From Candidatus Omnitrophota bacterium (GTDB lineage: Bacteria > Omnitrophota > Omnitrophia > Omnitrophales > Aquincolibacteriaceae), in contig JAQTOZ010000010.1 in assembly GCA_028713205.1 (NCBI GenBank), positions 1 to 32,336 on the forward strand: 32,336 nucleotides of DNA, in the 5' to 3' direction. Below are positions 26,005 to 32,336 of this stretch, one piece after another. The first letter of the stretch is position 1, and the number at the start of each line of letters is the position of its first letter. The notes beneath the pieces are model-generated. The model was not told the DNA's origin. It did not search any database and saw nothing but the letters and a program-made list of their open reading frames with translations. The translations under genes and the position numbers were made by a program.

Positions 26005-26958
26005 CTATTCCACCTCGTCGCTACCGATGAGGCTCTCGTAAAACTCCCGGTAATTTTCTTTTTTGTCACTGTCCCGTAACGCCATCGCGGCCCGAGGGTG
26101 TTCATCCAGCATTCCTGTAATCGCATACGGAATGATATATCCCCATTCGATCTTTTCCCTGAGCGGGATAAACTCCGTGGAAATCAAATCCAGGATGGGA
26201 CGAATATCAAACTTCGGATTTTTCAAAAACCCGAACAGGAGTTCCAGCGGGCAATTCCCGGCCGCGCGCCCCATTCCGAAAACCGTGCCGTCCAGATAAT
26301 TGGCGTTGTGAATAATCGCCTCAATCGTATTGCTGAAGGCGAGTTGCTGATTGTTGTGGGCATGGATTCCGATTTCCTTGCCCTTGCAAATGCTTTTGGC
26401 CTTTTTGATCAGATACTCCGTCGTCTCCTGATAAAGGGCCCCGTTGCTGTCCACGACATAAATCACATTGGCTTTGCACTCTTCAGCCAGCTGGTGAAAG
26501 CACTCGTTGAGTTCCGTTTCAAGGATACGCGAGATGGCCATCAAATTGACCGTCGTTTCATACCCCTTGTCGGCAAAGTGGTTGACCAAGCGAATAGCTT
26601 TGTCGACGTCTTTGACATAGCACGCCACCCGTATCATATCGACGACACTTTCTTTGCGCGGTTTGACATCGTCCACATCCACGCGATCCACGTCGACCAT
26701 CACGGAAATTTTGGTCTTGGACTCGATTCCGTCAATGACCTTTTTGATATCCTCGTCATCGCAAAACTTCCAAATGCCGTAATCTTTGGGGGAAAAGAGC
26801 CTTCTCGAGTTCTTATAACCGATCTCCATGTAATCCACATTGGCTGCCGAAAGCGCCTTGTAAACGGCCCGGACGAACCGATGATCAAAATCATGATTAT
26901 TGATAAGTCCGCCATCCCGGATGGTGCAATCCAGTATTTTAATTTGCTCTCTGTACAT
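26005..26958 (-). CDS. DRE-TIM metallolyase, HMG-CoA lyase/4-hydroxy-2-oxovalerate aldolase-like
   Basis: A 317-residue HMGL-like aldolase. The catalytic RDG motif is at 14-16 (LDCTIRDGG), Glu45 is in YMEIGYK, and the metal-binding HAHNN is at 199-203. FGMGRAAGNCPLELL near residue 230 matches the glycine-rich C-terminal motif of the family. Such enzymes cleave or form C-C bonds with pyruvate or acetyl groups. Related standalone proteins occur in surface-polysaccharide gene clusters. AAGGAG lies nine bases before the ATG. The short gap to the KDPG-type aldolase suggests a shared pathway in 2-keto acid or sugar-acid metabolism. Confidence 0.85.
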   Translation of the reverse strand: MYREQIKILDCTIRDGGLINNHDFDHRFVRAVYKALSAANVDYMEIGYKNSRRLFSPKDYGIWKFCDDEDIKKVIDGIESKTKISVMVDVDRVDVDDVKPRKESVVDMIRVACYVKDVDKAIRLVNHFADKGYETTVNLMAISRILETELNECFHQLAEECKANVIYVVDSNGALYQETTEYLIKKAKSICKGKEIGIHAHNNQQLAFSNTIEAIIHNANYLDGTVFGMGRAAGNCPLELLFGFLKNPKFDIRPILDLISTEFIPLREKIEWGYIIPYAITGMLDEHPRAAMALRDSDKKENYREFYESLIGSDEVE

Positions 26959-27016
26959 AGCTTTTGTCTCCTTCGATTGAATTTAATATTCCGAAAAATG
27001 CTTCACAACGCGCGGC

Positions 27017-28999
27017 TCACGTTCCCCGTGCGAAACGGCGAGCCTGTTCTTCATACACTTTGGCTTCATTCAAACGGCCGGTCGCCGTCAAACCCTGGAT
27101 CAAATTAAAATAGGCACGCGCATAACCCGGGTCGACCGCAATGGCCTTCCTGCAAAATTCGATCATGGTGTCCGGCCGTCCCTTCAGTCCGTATGCGACA
27201 CCGATATTATTATAAGCATCCGCAAAATCAGGCTTCAACCGCACCGCTTGCTGGCAATACTCGATGGTTTTATCAGGAATGCCTTTCTTGCCATAAGCAA
27301 TGCCGAGATGATTATAGGCCTCCGCGAAATCCGGATCGATCCGAATCGCTTGACGGTATTCCTCGATGGCCTTGTCGCCATTTCCCGTCTGATCATAAGC
27401 AAACCCCAAATTATTGTGAAGCGGCGGATAATCGGGGTTGATGCGTATTCCCTCCCGAAAATATTTGATCGCGTTTTCGAAGTCGCCTTTCTTGCCGTAA
27501 GCCGCGCCTAAATTGGTAAACACCTTGATCCGGTCCGGCGGATTCAGACGAAGCGCCTCATTGTAAAATGCGATGGCCTGATCGATCTGCCCTTTGGCAT
27601 CGCTGGCCACCCCCATCGTCACATAACAACCGGCGCTCTTGGGATCCAGCCGCAATGCTTCGCGGCAAACTTCGATGGCCCGATCATATTTTTTCTCTTC
27701 ATTATAGTGAAAAGCGAGATTGCGGTATGCCCTGGCCTTTTGCGGTGATTTTTTGACGGTATCTTGCCACAAAGTGACCGGATCTTTCCACAGTTCATTT
27801 CTGCGGTAAGCGGCCACGGACAAGACCACAACGAGCGCCCCCAGGATCCAATAGGATTTCCGTTCGTCTTTAAACAAGAGGCAAACCGCTGAGGGCAGTA
27901 ACATCGCAAACCCGGCCATCGGCAAATAGAGCCGATGCTCAAAAATCACATCGCGGATCGGAATCACACTGGATTCCGCGCTCAAGGTGAGAAAAAACCA
28001 AAAAATACCGAAGGCGATGAGCTTTTGTTTTTTATAGGCCCCTACCGCGGCGGCAAAAATCACCGAAAGAAAGATCAGCGACAAAAACGTCCGGCCTTCC
28101 AGCAAAGTATGCGCAATCGGATAATCATAATCCAGGTTTTGATAGACCGGCAGCACTAGCAACCGTACGTAAGTCCGGACCACATTCAGCTGGGTCAGCA
28201 AATAATCCGGTTGCACGATCGCGGCCGTTTCACCGCCCCGGTTGAGGACCGCCAGGCCGCCGGCCGGACCACCCGCGGAACGTAAAAACAATACCGGCAT
28301 CACAAGCCACATCAGCAGCAAGGGCGCCCAACCGCGCCACGACTGAAATAACTTTTTACCAAACCCGCTGAAAAAAACCGCTTCGAAGAGGATGACCGCC
28401 GCCGGAAGCGTTACCGTAATTTCCTTGGTAAACATTGCGGCAAACGCAGCGGCATACACTGCCGCATAACGCAAGACCGTCGGTTTGAGCCTTGCCCGGA
28501 CATAAAGGACAAGCACGCCCACATAGGCTAGCGTGGCCAAGACTGCGAGACGTTGCACAATATAAACCACGGCCTGCGTCTGTACCGGATGCGCAAGAAA
28601 AATCAGCCCCGAAAAAAAAGCCAGCGCGGGGGCATGCCGGCTCAAGGGATGGCGTTCCAGCTGGGGCGTTTGGAACGTCAACCGGGCCAGGGCCATGACA
28701 AGAAGGCTTGTGGCAAGATGAATGAACAAATTCACCAGATGGTATCCGAAAACATCCGTCCGGCTGAACTGATAATTGAGGGCAAAGGTAATATAGGTAA
28801 GAAACCGCGTATTGAGCTGCGCAAAAAGCGAGCCGATCGTCGAAAGCTGCCGTAGGCGGAAATTTTCCGCCAGCTGCTGCATATCGTCAAATTGAAACCC
28901 GGCCCGGAAGGTATTGCTGTAAATCGCAATCCCCAGCGCCATGATGACAAAAACCTGTATGAGAAGCCCTGTCTTCTTGTTCGAAACCGCCGAGTCCAT
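27017..28999 (-). CDS. TMTC-like membrane protein: GT-C-type helices plus C-terminal TPR repeats
   Basis: A 660-residue protein. Residues 1 to about 415 contain many hydrophobic helices, with FQFDDMQQL near residue 35, the acidic loop motif of GT-C glycosyltransferases, and VIPIRDVIFEHRLYLP late in the membrane part, as in TMTC proteins. Residues about 425-655 contain six to seven TPR repeats (for example AYNHLGIAYGKKGIPDKTIEYCQQAVRLKP broken into helix pairs). TMTC relatives are protein O-mannosyltransferases, and bacterial members are widespread but poorly studied. The start is ATG 28999 after GGGAG. It heads the minus-strand run and is divergent from the FAD oxidoreductase. Confidence 0.88.
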   Translation of the reverse strand: MDSAVSNKKTGLLIQVFVIMALGIAIYSNTFRAGFQFDDMQQLAENFRLRQLSTIGSLFAQLNTRFLTYITFALNYQFSRTDVFGYHLVNLFIHLATSLLVMALARLTFQTPQLERHPLSRHAPALAFFSGLIFLAHPVQTQAVVYIVQRLAVLATLAYVGVLVLYVRARLKPTVLRYAAVYAAAFAAMFTKEITVTLPAAVILFEAVFFSGFGKKLFQSWRGWAPLLLMWLVMPVLFLRSAGGPAGGLAVLNRGGETAAIVQPDYLLTQLNVVRTYVRLLVLPVYQNLDYDYPIAHTLLEGRTFLSLIFLSVIFAAAVGAYKKQKLIAFGIFWFFLTLSAESSVIPIRDVIFEHRLYLPMAGFAMLLPSAVCLLFKDERKSYWILGALVVVLSVAAYRRNELWKDPVTLWQDTVKKSPQKARAYRNLAFHYNEEKKYDRAIEVCREALRLDPKSAGCYVTMGVASDAKGQIDQAIAFYNEALRLNPPDRIKVFTNLGAAYGKKGDFENAIKYFREGIRINPDYPPLHNNLGFAYDQTGNGDKAIEEYRQAIRIDPDFAEAYNHLGIAYGKKGIPDKTIEYCQQAVRLKPDFADAYNNIGVAYGLKGRPDTMIEFCRKAIAVDPGYARAYFNLIQGLTATGRLNEAKVYEEQARRFARGT

Positions 29000-29159
29000 T
29001 TGCTCCCATCCAAACTGAAATCAATCCGAAAAAAGTTGTTCCCGTCTCCGGCAAATCCGCCGATTCTACTTTCCGATATCAATCTCCCTTCGGTCAGTTG
29101 CCGGGAACAGCCATTTTCCGATGTTCACACTCTATCCCCTAGCCTTATTTAGAGGCATT

Positions 29160-29183
29160 AGAGCGAATTTGCTCTGGTATAAT
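29160..29183 (+). promoter_or_regulatory. Extended -10 promoter of the FAD oxidoreductase gene with operator-like palindrome
   Basis: TATAAT (29178-29183) is preceded by TGG, an extended -10. No clear -35 is present, as is normal for such promoters. Just upstream, AGAGCGAATTTGCTCT (29160-29175) is a 16-bp palindrome with one mismatched pair, in the usual place for a repressor operator. Predicted start is 29190, two bases before the ATG. Confidence 0.65.
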
Positions 29184-29191
29184 ACGTGCAA

Positions 29192-30529
29192 ATGAAGAAA
29201 GATCACAAGCAGAAAAACGTCATTTTGGGTGCCGGGATGACCGGTCTTACGATTGCCATGTCAACCGGTTACCCCGTCTATGAAGCGAACAGCCGGCCCG
29301 GAGGGATTTGTTATTCTTACCGGGTCGACGCACGCACTCACAAGATTTTACAAAACCGGTCCAAACTCCAGGAAGCCTATCATTTTCACTTTGCGGGCGG
29401 CAAATGGGTCGGAAATATCGACGCAAAGGTCTTGAAATTTATTCGCCAATTCGTATCGCCTCAAAAATACGTGCGCCGTTCCGGCGTTTATTTTCCCCGC
29501 AAAAATCTCGTCGTCCCCTATCCGATTCAAAATAATTTACGCTGCTTGGATAAAGCCGTCACGGCCAAAGCCCTGCAAGAAATATCCGAAAAACGCGGAG
29601 AGGGCGATGGCACCTTGTCCTCATGGCTGATGGCTCATTTTGGCCCGACGTTATGTGAACTTTTTTTCTATCCGTTTCATAATCTCTACACCGCCGGTCT
29701 CTATGACAAAATCGTTCCCCAAGATGCCCATAAATCCCCCATCTCGCCCGGGTTGATGGTTCGAGGGGCCCACACCGCCACACCTTTAGTGGGTTATAAC
29801 ACAACTTTTATTTATCCGAAGGAAGGCTTGACCGCTTGGGTGAACCGGATTGCGGAGAAAGTCAACATCAACTACGGCAGATGGGTCCAAAAAATCGACC
29901 TCGCAAGAAAAGAAATTCATTTTACGGACAAAAGCGTTGTCACGTATCAAAAGATCATTTCGACCATCCCCTTAAATCAAATGGTCTCGCTGACAAATTT
30001 AAAAGTCGATGAGCCCCCCGATCCTTACACTTCCGCGTTGGTTCTCAATATCGCAGCCGGCCGCGGGGACAATCTCCCCGACGCTCACTGGCTCTATATT
30101 CCGCACAGCACGGCCGGATTTTACCGGGTCGGATGTTACAGCAACGTCGATAAGATCTTTCTTCCAAAATCGATGCGAAAATCCGATCAACACGTTATGC
30201 TCTATGTCGAAAAAGCTTATCTCGGAGGCGAGAAGCCCTCGCCGGCACAAATCCGCGCCTATATCCGCCAAGCAACGGACGAACTTCGTTCATGGGGATT
30301 TATCAAGAGCATTGAGTTTGTTGATCCGAACTGGATTGACACGGCCTATGCCTGGTCCTGGAAAAAATCAAATTGGAAAGAAAAGGCCATTCAAATATTG
30401 AAGGACAACCATATCCAGCAAGCAGGCCGATACGGCCGTTGGGGAAAAGCACAGATCATCGCTGATTGCATCCGAGAAGGCTTGCGGTTTAGAGGTCCGT
30501 CCAAGCGATGCGTAAAAGGTCAACCGTAA
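29192..30529 (+). CDS. FAD-dependent oxidoreductase, UDP-galactopyranose mutase/protoporphyrinogen oxidase-like
   Basis: A 445-residue flavoprotein. The dinucleotide-binding motif GAGMTG is at 13-18, followed by an acidic residue in VYEANSRPGG. VPYPIQNNL and the AWVNRIAEKVNI segment recall UDP-galactopyranose mutases and related polysaccharide-cluster flavoproteins. The precise substrate is unknown. The ATG at 29192 is taken as start because the promoter places the transcript start at about 29190; a GTG at 29186 would lie upstream of it. No Shine-Dalgarno is visible, so the mRNA is nearly leaderless. It is one of only two plus-strand genes here, convergent with the DUF3047 gene. Confidence 0.85.
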   Translation: MKKDHKQKNVILGAGMTGLTIAMSTGYPVYEANSRPGGICYSYRVDARTHKILQNRSKLQEAYHFHFAGGKWVGNIDAKVLKFIRQFVSPQKYVRRSGVYFPRKNLVVPYPIQNNLRCLDKAVTAKALQEISEKRGEGDGTLSSWLMAHFGPTLCELFFYPFHNLYTAGLYDKIVPQDAHKSPISPGLMVRGAHTATPLVGYNTTFIYPKEGLTAWVNRIAEKVNINYGRWVQKIDLARKEIHFTDKSVVTYQKIISTIPLNQMVSLTNLKVDEPPDPYTSALVLNIAAGRGDNLPDAHWLYIPHSTAGFYRVGCYSNVDKIFLPKSMRKSDQHVMLYVEKAYLGGEKPSPAQIRAYIRQATDELRSWGFIKSIEFVDPNWIDTAYAWSWKKSNWKEKAIQILKDNHIQQAGRYGRWGKAQIIADCIREGLRFRGPSKRCVKGQP

Positions 30530-30586
30530 AAAACCCGCCCTTTTGCGGATGAACCCCCCCCGCATTCTTCGCGAAGCCCCCCGGGT

Positions 30587-30614
30587 AAAAAAAGCACACG
30601 GTCTGTCTCCTGTG
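30587..30614 (-). terminator. Probable intrinsic terminator of the DUF3047 gene
   Basis: On the minus strand, right after the stop codon, CACAGG pairs with CCgTGTG (6 bp with one bulged base, 7-base loop) and is followed by C and seven T. The stem is weak, but its position between convergent genes supports termination. Confidence 0.45.
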
Positions 30615-31637
30615 TCAGAATGGGGCATCGTCGGATGGCCCGGAAGTCGACAGGTCGACCGAAGGAGAAGAAACATCGTGTTCCTTTTTGAGGAACGGCA
30701 CTTTCAAACGGACTTGTTTCAAGCGGATACGGTCCATACGCACATGTTTGAAAGGGGCCGTGATCGTCCGCCATATCTCCTTGGAATATTGGCGGACCTT
30801 GCGCCAGTTTTTGCGGACAGGCTTCGGCTGTGTGCTTTCGATCCAGATCCGTCGGACATAGGCCTCGGACATCGTTTTGGTATCGTCGGAATTGGTCGTG
30901 ATGCCGATCGACTTTAGGCTGCGGTAGCGCATTTTCCCGAACAGCATTTCATAATCCTTACGCAAATCACGTTTTTCAAGAAACCATTTTTCGGATGCCG
31001 GCGGCGTACCGCTGCGCACGACCAGCATCCTGACATTTTTTGAGTACGGACTCCGGGCATGTGTCCCCACCGGAAAATAGTCATCCCAAATATACTGGAT
31101 CACGTCCGTCATCAAAGGGTTGTTCCGGGCAAAAATCGCGCAAATACGGATGGCATAATCATTCTCGCCTTTCGCATCGAGGCTTAAATTCTTTTTCCCG
31201 GTCGGGAATTTGATTGCGCGCCATTCCCAGGCCAGAACCGGTTTTGTTTCGAGCGGGACATTGACAACTTTGAAAATGGTGGAATACGCATTTTGGCTTG
31301 TGGCATGCAGGGCCCATTCAGCTTCGGAATCCGCTTCAACGACATAGCGGGACTTATTGTTAAAAACATAGGTCTTCCACCCCTCCATCGCGGAAGGGCT
31401 ATCAAAGCGGAAGTCGATCACCTCCGCCGCTTTTGTGTCACGCGCCCCCCCCGAACCCGGAAGCGAAACGCGGGAAATGAATTCCTGCAAAAGGATAATG
31501 AGAATGAAACCGGCGGCGCTGACAAAAAGCAACCCCTTCAGCCATCGTTTCCAGGGAAAAGCGGACACCGGTTTTGGATCGATCCTTTTGAAAGGACTTC
31601 CCGAAATACCGGAAGGATCATGCCTGTTTTTGCTCAT
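30615..31637 (-). CDS. DUF3047 protein with N-terminal membrane anchor
   Basis: A protein of about 340 residues with one membrane helix (LLFVSAAGFILIILL) and an extracytoplasmic DUF3047 domain. Typical features are WEWRAIKFPTG, NDYAIRICAIFA, QYIWDDYFPVGT and IGITTNSDDTK. The family has a jelly-roll-like look and unknown function. The C-terminus is a Ser/Pro/Asp-rich tail. The start is uncertain: ATG 31637 or 31649, both inside the end of the next gene upstream and both with weak ribosome-binding sites, implying coupled translation. Confidence 0.82.
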   Translation of the reverse strand: MSKNRHDPSGISGSPFKRIDPKPVSAFPWKRWLKGLLFVSAAGFILIILLQEFISRVSLPGSGGARDTKAAEVIDFRFDSPSAMEGWKTYVFNNKSRYVVEADSEAEWALHATSQNAYSTIFKVVNVPLETKPVLAWEWRAIKFPTGKKNLSLDAKGENDYAIRICAIFARNNPLMTDVIQYIWDDYFPVGTHARSPYSKNVRMLVVRSGTPPASEKWFLEKRDLRKDYEMLFGKMRYRSLKSIGITTNSDDTKTMSEAYVRRIWIESTQPKPVRKNWRKVRQYSKEIWRTITAPFKHVRMDRIRLKQVRLKVPFLKKEHDVSSPSVDLSTSGPSDDAPF

Positions 31638-32085
31638 AGTCTCGCGCATAAATCCACAACTGTACCAATCCGATGAAACCAAGCCCCGCAAAAAGGGCGG
31701 CAAAACAAGGGACCGTCCCAAATATTTTTTCGTTTAACCCCAAACACACGGAATCACAGTTTTGCTGCTCCTTCAGAAGAAGCGCCACCGCCAAAGCCGC
31801 CAAGATCCACGCATCGGCAGAAACGGCAATCCAACGTACCGGCGGTTTGATCGCGCGGGTAGAGTAGTAAGTCAAACCGATCAGCAGTGACGAAAAAAAC
31901 GTATAAGCGCCCCAAGGCAAAGCCATCAAAGAGATGACGGCAAAAAATTCCCGTCCTGAATCCGGCAGGTTTTTTAAAGGCGTCATCCAGAAGTAAACTG
32001 CCGAAAAAACGAACAATCCGCTTCCGAAAGGAATCCAGAAGGCCCTCAGACCGCACCGGACAATTGCGAAATCCTTTTCGTCCAT
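31618..32085 (-). CDS. Small four-helix membrane protein, hypothetical
   Basis: A 155-residue protein with about four hydrophobic helices (WIPFGSGLFVFSAVYFW, FFAVISLMALPWGAYTFF, WILAALAVALLL and a last helix near GLGFIGLVQLWIYA). A loop between helices 3 and 4 has two Cys (NCDSVCLG), possibly a disulfide outside the membrane. AGGGAG lies close before the ATG. It overlaps the DUF3047 gene by 20-32 bases, so the two proteins probably act together. I do not recognise the family. Confidence 0.75.
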   Translation of the reverse strand: MDEKDFAIVRCGLRAFWIPFGSGLFVFSAVYFWMTPLKNLPDSGREFFAVISLMALPWGAYTFFSSLLIGLTYYSTRAIKPPVRWIAVSADAWILAALAVALLLKEQQNCDSVCLGLNEKIFGTVPCFAALFAGLGFIGLVQLWIYARDYEQKQA

Positions 32086-32263
32086 AGCACTCCCTCTTTT
32101 AGTCCTTTATTTCGTCATCTCCGCCCACAATCTGTTGCTTAAAATCATGCCTCAAACCCCGGGCGAGATTTGCCGATTAAAATCTATGGATTGAAAATAA
32201 CTTTAACGATATGATTTGACGTTGTTTTTCTCAATCATCCTTCAAACTCGCGGGGGTAACTTC

Positions 32264-32336
32264 ATGCGACGACGCTTGATGAGTTCCGAACGAATGCTGG
32301 CCATCTTTTCCATGGCTTTTTTTCTGCTAGGCGCCG
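32264..32336 (+). CDS. Partial CDS, N-terminus of an exported or membrane protein
   Basis: An ATG at 32264 with GGGGG about seven bases upstream is open to the window edge. The 24 residues read MRRRLMSSERMLAIFSMAFF then LLGA, a basic start followed by a hydrophobic core as in a signal peptide or first membrane helix. An internal Met at position 6 is an alternative start. It is divergent from the small membrane-protein gene. Confidence 0.55.
   Translation, partial: MRRRLMSSERMLAIFSMAFFLLGA

Noticed and set aside
26098-27108. Plus-strand open frame of about 336 codons
   Set aside because: Antisense to the well-supported DRE-TIM aldolase, with no recognisable motif and no ribosome-binding site.
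27017-27740. DNA tandem repeat
   Set aside because: The periodicity is that of 34-residue TPR protein repeats; the DNA copies have diverged and are not a nucleotide repeat array.

Overview
The window is a gene-dense bacterial chromosome segment of mid GC content. It carries about 27 protein genes, and almost all lie on the minus strand. Only the FAD oxidoreductase at 29.2-30.5 kb and a gene cut off by the right end are on plus. Lipoprotein signals (lipobox plus Cys), an exported HtrA-type protease and dipeptide-epimerase muropeptide recycling fit a diderm bacterium. Frequent TTG/GTG starts, a large TMTC-like TPR membrane protein and an Er-VIT ferritin-transporter suggest an uncultivated candidate phylum such as Omnitrophota. 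That placement is a guess; no rRNA or ribosomal marker is present. I saw no tRNA, rRNA, CRISPR, IS element or phage gene, and no gene-free stretch over 300 bases.

Layout, left to right (minus-strand genes run right to left). 0-2.6 kb: a truncated membrane ORF, a glycerate-dehydrogenase-like enzyme and class II fumarase. 2.7-8.7 kb: a DUF2339 membrane protein behind an HtrA-like protease, a DUF819 membrane protein, an L-Ala-D/L-Glu epimerase and a 54-residue membrane protein. 8.8-12 kb: a HEVTH metallopeptidase (DUF1570-like) coupled to an exported cyclase-family hydrolase, a small lipoprotein and a PlsC acyltransferase. 12-15.1 kb: D-lactate dehydrogenase behind a lexA-Y-family-polymerase operon. 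15.2-19.3 kb: a lipoprotein, then a sulfur operon of Rrf2 regulator, metY, cysK and yezD-like gene. 19.4-21.7 kb: larE-larB-larC for the nickel-pincer cofactor. 21.8-29 kb: two SGNH hydrolases, an Er-VIT protein, two pyruvate-type aldolases and the TMTC/TPR protein. 29.2-32.3 kb: FAD oxidoreductase, DUF3047 protein, a small membrane protein and a partial gene.

The most distinctive features are regulatory. The lexA promoter has consensus-like -35 and -10 boxes with an 18-bp perfect palindrome exactly in the spacer, and its predicted transcript begins at the A of the start codon. The rrf2 promoter and the FAD-gene promoter also have inverted repeats in their spacers, and the FAD gene is nearly leaderless. 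Among proteins, LarC stops exactly where its nucleotide-binding C-terminal domain should begin, the D-lactate dehydrogenase has a four-cysteine tail, and the KDPG-type aldolase has altered substrate-binding motifs beside a DRE-TIM aldolase.
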